Source: Azotosporobacter soli (GTDB lineage Bacteria > Bacillota > Negativicutes > SG130). Taken from it: a stretch of DNA of 64,000 nucleotides. The notes below the pieces were generated by a model, which saw only the letters and a list, made by a program, of their open reading frames with translations, was not told the origin of the DNA and searched no databases. The translations under genes and the position numbers were made by a program. Each line of letters opens with the position of its first letter. Position 1 is the stretch's first letter. Location: positions 124,001 through 188,000 of the forward strand of contig NZ_JAUAOA010000002.1 of assembly GCF_030542965.1 (NCBI RefSeq), written 5' to 3'. This document shows, piece after piece, positions 39,484 through 48,499 of the stretch.

Positions 39484-40845
39484 TTAGTAGCGTTTACGAC
39501 GGCTGGAAGTAGCAATACCCATTTCTTCGCGATACTTTGCTACAGTACGCCGTGACAATTTAATGCCTTTGCCGTCGAGCAGTTCCGCCAGATCCTGATC
39601 GCTGAACGGACGGTTCGTATCTTCTTTGGCGATCAAATCGCGCAGGTTTTGCTTGACGTTGGCCGCCGCCATATCGGTTCCGGAATCGGTATGCACCGGT
39701 GTCGGGAAAAAGCTGCGCAAGCTGAGCAGACCGCGCGGCGTCGCCGCGTATTTTCCGGCAATCGCCCGACTGACCGTCGATTCATGTACGCTGATGATTT
39801 CGGCAACCTGACGCAGCGTCAGCGGTTGCAGGTACGCCGGGCCATGATCGAAGAATTCGCGCTGTAATTCGACGATCGTCTCCATCACGCGAAATAAGGT
39901 CCGCCGCCGCTGTTCGATGCTGCGAATCAGACCAACCGCGGCCTGCAAGCGGCCCGAGACGAATTTTTTCAGATCCTCATCGCCGTTTTGTACCATGCGT
40001 CGATACGCGGAATTGATCGTCAGGCGCGGCACCACGGTGTCATTGACCAGAATCACATACTGATCATCGATCTTTTCCACCGTAAGATCCGGCAAGACAT
40101 AGTTGGCGGTGCTGCCGCCGAAAGCCAGGCCCGGTTTGGGGTCAAGACGACGAATCAGATCGACCGCCTCCTGCACTTTAAGCGGGCTGCACTTCAGCTT
40201 GAGCGCCAAGGTTCGGTAATGTCCCTGGCCCACTTCATCAAGATGCGATTCCACCAGTTGCAGCACCAGCGGATCGCAGCACTCTTTCTGTCGCAATTGC
40301 AGGAGCAGACATTCGCGCAAATCACGCGCCGCAACGCCGGCGGGATCGAAGCCTTGCAACAAAGCCAATACTTTTTCCACTGCTTCCGGCGCTACGCCGA
40401 TGCTTTCGGCCGCCTCATCAATGCTGCCCGACAAATATCCGTTATCGTCGATGCAGCCAATCAGATATTCGCCGATGCAGTTTTCCTTTTTATTCAAAGA
40501 CAGCAAGCTCAGCTGCAATTCCAAATGTTGATGCAGCGTGCTTTCCTGGCTTAAGAAGCGCTCCAGCGGGTTGCCGTTGTCTTCCCGTTCGATTCGCCCG
40601 CCGCCTTCCGCAGCGCTGCGCTCGCCGGACTGTAAGTATTCGGCCAGTTTCACGATATTTTCCGGCGAAAATTCTTCGCGTTCCTCTTCCATTTCCAGGA
40701 CAGGGTTTTCCAATAATTCCTGCTCTACCATGGTCGCCAGTTCAAGCGCCGGCAACTGCAAAATGGCAATCGCTTGCCGTAATTGCGGCGTCATCACCAG
40801 TTTCTGGCTGAGATCCATGCGCAAGCCATATTCCATTTGGGGCAT
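39484..40845 (-). CDS. rpoN: RNA polymerase sigma-54 factor
   Basis: Alternative sigma factor needing enhancer-binding ATPases and recognising -24/-12 promoters (453 aa). Region I is the Gln/Leu-rich LSQKLVMTPQLRQAIAILQLPALEL, region II is acidic, the core-binding region spans about 100-300, the helix-turn-helix is near 360-380 and the RpoN box LSRRTVAKYREEMGI lies near the C-terminus. The frame runs to 40890, but GGAGGAGG before the ATG at 40845 and the MPQMEYGLRMDLSQ start are preferred. It is 67 bases downstream of hypE, possibly cotranscribed. Confidence 0.96.
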   Translation of the reverse strand: MPQMEYGLRMDLSQKLVMTPQLRQAIAILQLPALELATMVEQELLENPVLEMEEEREEFSPENIVKLAEYLQSGERSAAEGGGRIEREDNGNPLERFLSQESTLHQHLELQLSLLSLNKKENCIGEYLIGCIDDNGYLSGSIDEAAESIGVAPEAVEKVLALLQGFDPAGVAARDLRECLLLQLRQKECCDPLVLQLVESHLDEVGQGHYRTLALKLKCSPLKVQEAVDLIRRLDPKPGLAFGGSTANYVLPDLTVEKIDDQYVILVNDTVVPRLTINSAYRRMVQNGDEDLKKFVSGRLQAAVGLIRSIEQRRRTLFRVMETIVELQREFFDHGPAYLQPLTLRQVAEIISVHESTVSRAIAGKYAATPRGLLSLRSFFPTPVHTDSGTDMAAANVKQNLRDLIAKEDTNRPFSDQDLAELLDGKGIKLSRRTVAKYREEMGIATSSRRKRY

Positions 40846-40912
40846 GATGCGGTCCTCCTCCAGCCTCTCAGAGACTATTGCACGACACAAACTCTGTCGA
40901 AACAGTCTCGTC

Positions 40913-41923
40913 TCAACAAATTCGCGGCAGCAAATCCCCCAGCGGCATATCGAGTATCCGTTCTCCGCCCACCAGAGTCTTCAGCACCACGCGGCCAGGC
41001 AATCCATTGCCGACCGTCCCAATGATGCTCGCGTCACCGCTCTTTGCATGTTGCTGCAAAATATCTACAACTCTTTGACTGTAAGTAGATTCGACACAAA
41101 TCAGAAATTTCCCTTCATTCGCTAAATATAAAGGATCGAAACCTAACATGTCTGCCGCGGCACGGACTGCCGGATGCACAACGATCGCCTCTTCTGCGAT
41201 CGTAAGCGTCACGCCGGACTGCTCTGCGATCTCATGCAAAGTGGTCGCCAGGCCGCCGCGCGTCACATCGCGCAGCACGCTGATCTGCGGCACGGCCTGC
41301 AACAATTCTTCAATCACGCCATTTAAGGGCGCGCAGTCACTGCGGATTTCCTCCGGCAATGTCAGTCCATGCCGCTGCGCCATGACCGTCATCGCGTGCT
41401 CGCCCAAGCTGCCGCTGAGAATGATATCCTGCCCTGCTTTCGCAAGACTTCCTGATACCGTGATTCCGGGCAGACGCTGTCCGATTCCGGCAGTCGTGAT
41501 ATAGAGCCCGTCGACATTGCCGCGTTCGACGACCTTCGTATCGCCGGTGACAATCTGAACACCCGCCTCTTTCGCCGCCTGCGCCATCGATGCTACGATC
41601 TCGCTCAATTCGCGCCGGGAAAAACCTTCTTCGATAATGAACGCTACGCTAAGATAGAGCGGTTTCGCACCGCAGACCGCTATATCGTTGACGGTGCCGC
41701 AGACCGCAAGTTTGCCGATGTCGCCGCCGGGAAAAAAGCGCGGTTTCACCACATAGGCATCCGTAGAAAAAACCAGCTCCGTGCCTGAAATTTGCACTAG
41801 CGCGCCGTCGTCCCTCGCCGCTAAGGCAGAATTTTTAAACGCGGGCAGCATAATCTCTTCCACCAGTTCTTGCGTCAATAGGCCTCCGCCGCCATGCGCC
41901 AGTAAGATCAAATCATCCTTCAT
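40913..41923 (-). CDS. hypE: Hydrogenase maturation protein HypE
   Basis: Dehydrates the carbamoyl group received from HypF on its C-terminal Cys to give the cyanide ligand of [NiFe] hydrogenase. It has 336 residues; the PurM-like start is LLAHGGGGLLTQELVEEIMLP and the protein ends in the obligatory PRIC. The ATG overlaps the hypD stop (ATGA). Confidence 0.97.
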   Translation of the reverse strand: MKDDLILLAHGGGGLLTQELVEEIMLPAFKNSALAARDDGALVQISGTELVFSTDAYVVKPRFFPGGDIGKLAVCGTVNDIAVCGAKPLYLSVAFIIEEGFSRRELSEIVASMAQAAKEAGVQIVTGDTKVVERGNVDGLYITTAGIGQRLPGITVSGSLAKAGQDIILSGSLGEHAMTVMAQRHGLTLPEEIRSDCAPLNGVIEELLQAVPQISVLRDVTRGGLATTLHEIAEQSGVTLTIAEEAIVVHPAVRAAADMLGFDPLYLANEGKFLICVESTYSQRVVDILQQHAKSGDASIIGTVGNGLPGRVVLKTLVGGERILDMPLGDLLPRIC

Positions 41924-43017
41924 GCGCCTTCGCCCCTTTTCCCGTAATTATACCAGGCACTGCAAGCGCCTTCACGCGATACCATGCAGGCTCCGACCGG
42001 TTTTAGCGGCGTACACTCCCGCGCAAAAAGCGGACATTGCGCCGGTTGCATGCGACCCTGCAGGACAAGACCGCAGCAGCAGCCTTTCGGTTCCACCGCA
42101 GGCTGCGTCTTCAGCTGTAGTACGAGCGAGGCATCGTACACTTGGTATGCGGGGCGCAGGACGAGTCCTGATTCTTTTAATAAGCCGAGACCGCGCCATT
42201 CGACATCGACAGGCTGATACACATCCAGTAAAATCTTCATCGCCTGCGGATTGCCCTGCGGCAAGACGACGCGCCGATACTGATTCTCCAGTTCCGCTCG
42301 TCCAGCGGCGATCTGCCGGGCTAGCGCACGAATCGCCGTTAAAATGTCCAGCGCTTCAAAGCCTGCCACTACGCTCGGCAGCGCGAACTCATCGACTAAA
42401 AAGCGATACGGCGCGAGGCCGATGACTGCACTGACATGCCCCGGCAGCAAAAGACCGTCGAGACAGGCCCCTTGCGTCAGCAAGCTGCGCAGCGCCGGCG
42501 GCACCGTCTTATGCGCGGAGAGCAGCAAAAAATTCTCCACACCCGCTTGTCTTGCCGAAAGCAGCGCCGCCGCCGCGGTCGGCGCGGTCGTCTCAAAGCC
42601 GACCGCGAGAAAGACAACCTTGCGCTGCGGCTCTTGCCGCGCAATCGCCAATGCATCAAGCGGCGAAACGACAACCCGCACATCCGCGCCTTGCGCCTTA
42701 GCCTCAGCCAGACTCTCACGGCTGCCCGGCACGCGCAGCAAATCGCCGTAACTCGTAAGAATAACGCCGGGCTGTTTTGCGCAAGCCAGCGCAGCATCGA
42801 TGTAATTCGCCGGCGTCACGCAGACTGGGCAGCCCGGGCCGCTGATCAGTTCGACCGCATCGCCAAGCAGTTGACGGATGCCATGGCGAAAGATCGCCAC
42901 CGTATGCGTGCCGCACACTTCCATGATTCGGATTGTCCGCCCGCCAGCGAGCTTTTTGATCTCAGCCGTCAGACGGGCCGCTGCGCGACCGGTTTCCTCA
43001 GCCGTCAACATCTGCAT
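41920..43017 (-). CDS. hypD: Hydrogenase maturation protein HypD
   Basis: Iron-sulfur scaffold on which the Fe(CN)2CO group is built with HypC. Length is 365 residues from the ATG at 43017 (43011 is also possible; the open frame to 43113 lacks a ribosome site). Conserved motifs seen are MEVCGTHTVAIFRHG, SGPGCPVCVTP, a GFETTAPTAAA segment and Cys-rich GCCCGLVLQGRMQPAQCPLF near the C-terminus. It overlaps hypC by 20 bases and hypE by 4. Confidence 0.96.
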   Translation of the reverse strand: MQMLTAEETGRAAARLTAEIKKLAGGRTIRIMEVCGTHTVAIFRHGIRQLLGDAVELISGPGCPVCVTPANYIDAALACAKQPGVILTSYGDLLRVPGSRESLAEAKAQGADVRVVVSPLDALAIARQEPQRKVVFLAVGFETTAPTAAAALLSARQAGVENFLLLSAHKTVPPALRSLLTQGACLDGLLLPGHVSAVIGLAPYRFLVDEFALPSVVAGFEALDILTAIRALARQIAAGRAELENQYRRVVLPQGNPQAMKILLDVYQPVDVEWRGLGLLKESGLVLRPAYQVYDASLVLQLKTQPAVEPKGCCCGLVLQGRMQPAQCPLFARECTPLKPVGACMVSREGACSAWYNYGKRGEGA

Positions 43018-43228
43018 GATTTTCCAACTCCCGCCACAAAGCCAATGTCTCTTCCGCTTCCTGTTCATTGATACGCTGCACGGCAAATCCGGCATGCAAC
43101 AAGACAAAATCACCGACCTGCGCCTCCGGCAACAGCATCAGGCTTGCCTCTCGTCGCACACCGTTAATTTCCAACGTCGCCATATATTCCTTCCGCTCTA
43201 CAATCCGTCCCGGTATCGCTAAACACAT
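42998..43228 (-). CDS. hypC: Hydrogenase maturation chaperone HypC
   Basis: Small chaperone that shuttles the Fe(CN)2CO unit between HypD and the hydrogenase large subunit (76 aa). It begins MCLAIPGRIVE, with the essential Cys2, and has VGDFVLLHAGFAVQRINEQEAEETL. The start at 43228 follows GGAGGAAGAG and overlaps the end of hypF by 10 bases. Confidence 0.96.
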   Translation of the reverse strand: MCLAIPGRIVERKEYMATLEINGVRREASLMLLPEAQVGDFVLLHAGFAVQRINEQEAEETLALWRELENHADVDG

Positions 43229-45483
43229 GACTCTTCCTCCTTCAACCGCGAAGCGGCAATCCATGCTTGCCCCAAGGATAGCCCGCCATCGTTGGCAGGC
43301 ACTTGCTGATTGCAGTATACCGCAAAACCATCCTCCGGTAAACAGAGCAAGGCCCGCGCCAGCAAATGACGATTCTGCCAGACGCCGCCGCTCAACAAGA
43401 GGGTGTTAAGACCCGTTTCAACGCGCAGCAAGAGCAGCATTTCGCGCAGCGCCTGAAACAGCGTCAGATGAAAGGACGCCGCGAGATGAGCGGTTTCTTT
43501 TCCGGCAAGAACGCCTTCCGCTAAATCTTTGAGCAGCGGCAGCAGATCGATCTGGCGCGGCGTTCCCGGCAAGATGGCGTAGTGCAGCAATTCGCCTTCG
43601 CCTTGCACCGCTTCCGTCAGCAGTCCCGCCAAATGACCTTCATACTGATTCTCCCTTCCCAAACCCAAGATGACGGCCGCTGCATCAAACCAACGCCCCG
43701 CGCCGCAGGCAGGCACGCTCGCCAAACCCTGGCGGACCGCTTGACGCAAAACTGGCCAGCCTTCAGGCAGTTCCAGCTGAATCGGCCACGCTACCGGATT
43801 GTCGCCGTACAGTTCGCTCAGAATCCAGGCCGCCAAGCGCCAGGGTTGCCGGACAGCCTGTTCGCCGCCCGGCAACGGCAGATAAGAAAAGTGAGCCAAG
43901 CGTTTGAACGAAGCGCCGCTTAGCGCTAAAAACTCGCTGCCCCACAGGCTGCCGTCCGTCCCGTAACCGGTACCGTCAAGCACGACGCCAAGCGCCGGTC
44001 CGGTGAGGCGATGTTCGGCCAAAACCGACGCGGCATGCGCATGATGGTGTTGGATCGAAAGCGACGGCAGCAACGTTTTCCGAAACAGGCGCTGCGAATG
44101 ATAAGCCGGATGAAGATCATACACCACTGCCGTCGGTGAACAATCGAGCAGCTTCTGCAATTCCTCTTGCTGTTGCCGATAATTTTCCTGCGCGGACGCC
44201 TCCGCCAGATCGCCCATATGGCCGCTCAGAAAAGCCATCCCTTCGTCAGCCAGACAGAAAGTGTTTTTCAAATCGCCGCCTGCCGCCAAAATCGTCTGCG
44301 TCGCTGGCAGGCACGGCAGCGGCTGCGGCGCAAAGCCTCGACTGCGACGGATCATACAGACGCGCGCTGCGACGATTTGCAAGACCGAGTCGTCAATCGG
44401 CCTGACAATCGGACGATCATTCAACAGCCACGCGTCTGCCAGACCGAGTAAACCGCTGCGCATTTCCGCATCGCGATACAGCATCGGAGCATCCGCGTCG
44501 TTGCCGCTCGTCATTACCCAGACGTCCTCTTTTTCGAGAAGCAGCGCATGCAGCGGCGTATAAGGCAGCATCACGCCGAGGCGTCGCTGTCCGGGCGCGA
44601 CCCCTTCGGCTACAAGAACGCTCTCCTGTCGCTCCAATAGGACGATCGGACGCGCCGGACCGCTCAGCGCCTCTTCCTCCTGTTGCGAAACCCTGCACAG
44701 TTCCCGCGCCGTCTCAAGACTGCCCGCCATAAGCGCGAACGGTTTCAAGAGGCGCTTCTTGCGCCGACGCAGCTTCGACACCGCGTCCTCCTGTCGGGCA
44801 TCGCAGGCCAGATGGCAGCCGCCGATTCCCTTAATCGCCAAAATCCCTCCAGCGGCGATCAATTGTCGCGCGGCCTCGATCGCCGCCTTGCCTTCGCTGC
44901 GACTTCCGTCCTCTCGTTCCAGCCAGTACGATGGGCCGCACTTTGGACAGGCGATCGGCTGCGCATGAAAACGACGGTCAGCCGTGTTTTCATATTCTTT
45001 TTTGCAGTCCGGGCAGAGCGTGAAATCCGCCAGCGAAGTATGCGGCCGATCATAGGGCATTTGTCGGATGATGCTGTAGCGAGGGCCGCACTGCGTACAG
45101 TTCAGGAACGGATAACGATGACGCCGTTCTGACGGATCGCGCAGTTCACGCAAACAATCCGAACAAGTCGCCAGATCGGCCGCTACCCAGGCGCGCCCCG
45201 CCCGCTTAGCTTGGCTCGGCAAAATAACAAAGTCTTCTTCTTCTATTTCTTCGCGATAGAACTGCTGCAGTTCACCGATAAGCGCGGCGGGCGGCGCTTC
45301 TTCCTGCAGCGCATGCAAAAAAAGGCTCAGGTCTGCTTTTCGCCCCTGAACCTCTATTTCTACGCCATGGTTATCATTGCGCACCCAACCGCTGAGTCGG
45401 TGCGCACATGCCAAACGATAGACAAAGGGACGAAAACCGACCCCTTGTACGATACCGCTTATGCAAATTTGCAGACGAGGCAT
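43219..45483 (-). CDS. hypF: Carbamoyltransferase HypF
   Basis: Makes the cyanide precursor from carbamoyl phosphate and transfers it to HypE. It has 754 residues: acylphosphatase domain (1-90, GIVQGVGFRPFVYRLA), two zinc-finger-like Cys pairs each (CSDC with CTQC, CPDC with CPKC, about 105-185), a YrdC-like domain (about 200-385) and a Kae1-like domain with the HHHAHAASVLAEH metal site. AGGAGG precedes the ATG. It is the first gene of hypF-hypC-hypD-hypE; hypA, hypB and hydrogenase structural genes are not in the window. Confidence 0.97.
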   Translation of the reverse strand: MPRLQICISGIVQGVGFRPFVYRLACAHRLSGWVRNDNHGVEIEVQGRKADLSLFLHALQEEAPPAALIGELQQFYREEIEEEDFVILPSQAKRAGRAWVAADLATCSDCLRELRDPSERRHRYPFLNCTQCGPRYSIIRQMPYDRPHTSLADFTLCPDCKKEYENTADRRFHAQPIACPKCGPSYWLEREDGSRSEGKAAIEAARQLIAAGGILAIKGIGGCHLACDARQEDAVSKLRRRKKRLLKPFALMAGSLETARELCRVSQQEEEALSGPARPIVLLERQESVLVAEGVAPGQRRLGVMLPYTPLHALLLEKEDVWVMTSGNDADAPMLYRDAEMRSGLLGLADAWLLNDRPIVRPIDDSVLQIVAARVCMIRRSRGFAPQPLPCLPATQTILAAGGDLKNTFCLADEGMAFLSGHMGDLAEASAQENYRQQQEELQKLLDCSPTAVVYDLHPAYHSQRLFRKTLLPSLSIQHHHAHAASVLAEHRLTGPALGVVLDGTGYGTDGSLWGSEFLALSGASFKRLAHFSYLPLPGGEQAVRQPWRLAAWILSELYGDNPVAWPIQLELPEGWPVLRQAVRQGLASVPACGAGRWFDAAAVILGLGRENQYEGHLAGLLTEAVQGEGELLHYAILPGTPRQIDLLPLLKDLAEGVLAGKETAHLAASFHLTLFQALREMLLLLRVETGLNTLLLSGGVWQNRHLLARALLCLPEDGFAVYCNQQVPANDGGLSLGQAWIAASRLKEEESCV

Positions 45484-45580
45484 ACGACCGCCTCCTTCAG
45501 ATATTGGCTAATAACTATCGGCAGTACGGCTGGCTCATCGCCATTAGCCGTTTCCGCCCACAGCCAGCAACTTTTCGCCG

Positions 45581-46930
45581 TTACCCTTCAATCGCCCGAA
45601 TCGCCTGAATCATAATCGCGCATTCGAGACGTTTCTTTTGCAGTTCACAGCCGATTTCATACGGCTGCTCGATCGTGCCGTGGAACTGATGGGCATTGGC
45701 ATGGCAGCCGCCGCTGCAATAAAGACGTGCCCAACAGGTGCTGCACGCTTCTTTTTTCATGACGTGCGTCTGCCGGAATTGTTGCGGCAGTTCTTGATTC
45801 TGCACGCCGGTGAACACGTCGCCGAGTTTGAACTCTTCCCGCCCGACAAATTGATGGCAGGGGTAGAGATCGCCTTCCGGCGTCACGGCCATATACTCAT
45901 GTCCCGCGCCGCAGCCGCTGAGCCGTTTCGCGACGCAGGGACCGTTGCTGAGGTCGAGATTGAAATGGAAGAAATCAAAGCCGTTACCGGCCTTGCGCCG
46001 CGCCAAATACGCTTCAGCCAGTTTCTCATATTCCGCAAACAGTTGCGGCAAATGTTCCTCGGTAATTGCATAATCGACATCTTTGCCGACGACCGGTTCA
46101 ACCGACAGCTGGCTGAAGCCGGCATCGGCCATTGATAGCACATCGGCGGCAAAATCGAGATTATGCGCCGTAAACGTACCGCGCAGATAATAGTTTTGAT
46201 CATTGCGCGACTGAACGGCAGCCTGCAGGTTCGCCAGCACTTTGTCATAGCTGCCGACCCCTTCGGTAAACGGACGCATCTTGTCATGCACTTCCTTGCG
46301 ACCATCAAGGCTGAGCACCAGGCTGATCTCATTGGCGTTAAGATATTCGGTGATTTCCGGCGTCAGCAGTACGCCGTTCGTCGTCAGCGTGAGTTTAAAT
46401 TTCTTGCCGGTTTCCTGTTCGCGGCGTCTGACATGTTCGATCGCCGCTTTTACGGTCGGCATATTCATCAGCGGCTCGCCGCCAAAAAAGTCGATTTCGC
46501 TGTTGCGGCGCGAACCGCCGTTTTCAATGATGAAATCGATCGCCCGGCAGGCGACTTCCGGCGACATCAAGCCGCGGTCATGGCCGAAATCACCGGTTCC
46601 GGCGAAACAGTAGCCGCAGCGCAGATTGCAGTCATGCGCCACATGCAGGCAGAGTGATTTCAGCAGCGGTTTTTCCTGAAACGTGGTCGGGATCGGCAGA
46701 TCCGGGGAAAACAGACGCTCTGCCGTCACCAGTTCCGCCAGCTCAGCCAATGCCTCGTTCAGTTCGGCCTGCGGATAACGTCCCGTCAAAGCCTGCGCGG
46801 CCGCTTCACCATTTTCGCCGTCGTATACGTCAAGCAGGTCGTATACCATCTTATCGACGATATGGACCGCCCCGCTGTTGATATCCAGTACGATATAGAG
46901 TCCGTTGAGAAAAAACTTGTGAATCTTCAT
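45581..46930 (-). CDS. scfB: SCIFF peptide radical SAM maturase (thioether-forming)
   Basis: Radical SAM/SPASM enzyme that installs Cys-Thr thioether bonds in the SCIFF peptide encoded at 47243-47383. It has 449 residues: an N-terminal leader-binding domain (about 1-85), the cluster motif CNLRCGYC (about 105-112), EIDFFGGEPLMN and a C-terminal SPASM region with Cys-rich GCGAGHEYMAV, LYPCHQF and CSTCWARLYCSGGCH. The partner peptide 300 bases upstream on the same strand makes the assignment secure. Confidence 0.94.
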   Translation of the reverse strand: MKIHKFFLNGLYIVLDINSGAVHIVDKMVYDLLDVYDGENGEAAAQALTGRYPQAELNEALAELAELVTAERLFSPDLPIPTTFQEKPLLKSLCLHVAHDCNLRCGYCFAGTGDFGHDRGLMSPEVACRAIDFIIENGGSRRNSEIDFFGGEPLMNMPTVKAAIEHVRRREQETGKKFKLTLTTNGVLLTPEITEYLNANEISLVLSLDGRKEVHDKMRPFTEGVGSYDKVLANLQAAVQSRNDQNYYLRGTFTAHNLDFAADVLSMADAGFSQLSVEPVVGKDVDYAITEEHLPQLFAEYEKLAEAYLARRKAGNGFDFFHFNLDLSNGPCVAKRLSGCGAGHEYMAVTPEGDLYPCHQFVGREEFKLGDVFTGVQNQELPQQFRQTHVMKKEACSTCWARLYCSGGCHANAHQFHGTIEQPYEIGCELQKKRLECAIMIQAIRAIEG

Positions 46931-47004
46931 CTTTTTGCTTAATTCCTTTCATTTTAAGAAAACCGCCGCGCGGTCTTTTAGATAACAAGAAGGCTTACGG
47001 CGCA

Positions 47005-47156
47005 ATTTTAACACGAACAGAGAAAGAAAGGCAAAGATAGAAAAAACTGTTTTAAAACCACAGCTGGCCGCACCATCACAGAAGCCGCATTGCGGCTTAG
47101 CGATTACATTTCTTCTCCCTGCCTTTCGTCTCTTCCCTTCCCTTTTTCGTGTTAAC
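47005..47156. repeat. Modular intergenic repeat, copy F
   Basis: The most complete copy: left end TTTTAACACGAA, an internal AACCACAG module with GAAGCCGCATTGCGGCTTA (nearly identical to the copy before trpB2), right end TTCGTGTTAACC. The interior between these is purine-rich then pyrimidine-rich. Confidence 0.75.
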
Positions 47157-47200
47157 CGTTCTACTCTGCAACCCTCGCCAAGAATGTTTTCTTACACACA

Positions 47201-47233
47201 AAACCCCATGCCAGGGTCCCTGGCATGGGGTTT
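47201..47233 (-). terminator. Hairpin after the SCIFF gene
   Basis: AAACCCCATGCCAGGG and its exact complement form a 16-bp stem with almost no loop, followed by TTTTG on the minus strand, ten bases after the SCIFF stop. It probably ends most scfA transcripts before scfB. Confidence 0.75.
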
Positions 47234-47242
47234 CCTTGCAGC

Positions 47243-47383
47243 CTACTTCTGGCAGACCTGGTTGCCAACGGTGCAAGACGTCTTGCAAGCCGACTGGCAG
47301 GAAGTTTGGCATTCGCCGCAGCCGCCGGTGTGTACCGTCTGTTGCAGGGAAAGCTTGTTTACCGTGATGATGTGCTTTGCCAT
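47243..47383 (-). CDS. scfA: SCIFF ribosomally made thioether peptide precursor
   Basis: 46-residue precursor with six cysteines in its C-terminal half (GGCGECQTSCQSACKTSC, then VC near the end), the defining pattern of the six-Cys-in-forty-five family. The N-terminal MAKHIITVNKLSLQQ is the leader read by the maturase. Thr/Ser residues between the Cys are the usual thioether acceptors. AAGGAGGG precedes the ATG at 47383. The product's function is unknown in the family. It is close downstream of the CheX-like gene. Confidence 0.95.
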   Translation of the reverse strand: MAKHIITVNKLSLQQTVHTGGCGECQTSCQSACKTSCTVGNQVCQK

Positions 47384-47446
47384 CAATGTATCCCTCCTTG
47401 CCGAAATAGTTCACTGCTTTCATTGTACTGTTTTTTTCTTCAATAA

Positions 47447-47947
47447 TCAATAGTCAATCCGCTCCGTCCATTCGTTTTCCTTGGCAAAAGCAGATGCTTG
47501 CTTCTCTTTCGGTTGATGCCAACTGACGGAAAGAATTTTTTCTTCCTGCTCGAAACGGCAGCTGACGCTGCAACTTTCCCGCTCGCCGCCTATCCGTTCC
47601 TTTGCTTTGTCAAACGCTTTGACCGCTTTCGTCTGCAGCACTTTTTCCGCGACCGCGTTAAGAATATCCGCCAGCACTTCGTTTTCCATATCTTGCGTTA
47701 CTTCCTCCTTTTCTGCGCCATAGAGAATTTGCACAAGATCCGCCAAGAGCAGCTTCGTGATCAAAACCTGGAACTCGGCATACTGCGGCGAACAAATCGT
47801 CAGGCTGGCCCGTTCGACCCGCTCCTTTTGCAGCGGCACTTGCAACGGCTCCTCCACACAGCAACCGCCCTCCAACAAAGACATGTTTTCAATGGTCTCG
47901 ATCACGGCTTTTTGCAAAATTCCGCGCCGTTCCTGCATCGTTTTCAT
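47447..47947 (-). CDS. CheX-like chemotaxis phosphatase-family protein
   Basis: 166-residue protein resembling the CheC/CheX fold: AVIETIENMSLLEGG opening helix, then a helix with LADILNAVAEKVL where active CheX/CheC have GExxN. The expected Glu is Asp here, so phosphatase activity toward a CheY is possible but not certain. AGGAGG before the ATG at 47947 decides the start (the frame extends to 47992). It is 69 bases after cheD. The family call rests on motif and context. Confidence 0.6.
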   Translation of the reverse strand: MKTMQERRGILQKAVIETIENMSLLEGGCCVEEPLQVPLQKERVERASLTICSPQYAEFQVLITKLLLADLVQILYGAEKEEVTQDMENEVLADILNAVAEKVLQTKAVKAFDKAKERIGGERESCSVSCRFEQEEKILSVSWHQPKEKQASAFAKENEWTERIDY

Positions 47948-48016
47948 GCCTGCACCTCCTTTTGCTTTCCCGTTCGTGCCCGAATTCGCCACCCTTGTCT
48001 TTGCGCTGCTTTGCTC

Positions 48017-48499
48017 TTATAACAGCCACTCGCCGCGGCCCGGCGAAGAGAGCAGCACCGCTCCGTCACTGACGCGTACGGTGACGGTGCGACTGTAATC
48101 AGCCCCGACATCTTCCGCCGCAGCGCCAAGACGATAGTACTGCAGCGTCTCACGCACCGCCAGAATATTGCGTTTGCCGATCGCAAAAAAGCTTTCCTGA
48201 TCCTTGATCGTAGCACCGCCTGCGAGTTTGATGATCATATCGCACGGCCGGCAGCCGTACTGCGCCATGAGTTCTAAGAGCAACGGAACGCCGGTATCGG
48301 CAAAACGCGCCGGTTCACGCCTGGCCAGCTCCCTGTTGATCTTCGATTCCGGCAAAGCCAGATGCAAGAGCGCCGCCGCTTTGATTTTCGGTGCAAAGGC
48401 GATCACGCCGACGCAAGAACCAAGCGCAAAGGTGCGGAGCGAATCTTCTTCGCGATTGGAGCATTTCAGTTCACCCACTCCGACAATCAGCATGCTCAT
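48017..48499 (-). CDS. cheD: Chemoreceptor glutamine deamidase CheD
   Basis: Deamidates Gln residues of chemoreceptors and, in Bacillus, works with CheC (160 aa). The catalytic Cys is in FALGSCVGV (about 29), the His in LLHLALPES (about 46), and a KLAGGATI strand with a GKRNILAVRETL helix follows, as in the family. Its ATG overlaps the cheB stop, so the two are translationally coupled. Confidence 0.94.
   Translation of the reverse strand: MSMLIVGVGELKCSNREEDSLRTFALGSCVGVIAFAPKIKAAALLHLALPESKINRELARREPARFADTGVPLLLELMAQYGCRPCDMIIKLAGGATIKDQESFFAIGKRNILAVRETLQYYRLGAAAEDVGADYSRTVTVRVSDGAVLLSSPGRGEWLL

Larger units (their letters stand above)
46931..47242. other. Intergenic region between scfB and scfA
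   Basis: Filled mainly by a copy of the intergenic repeat (47005-47156) and the hairpin after the SCIFF gene; no other gene is seen. Confidence 0.6.
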
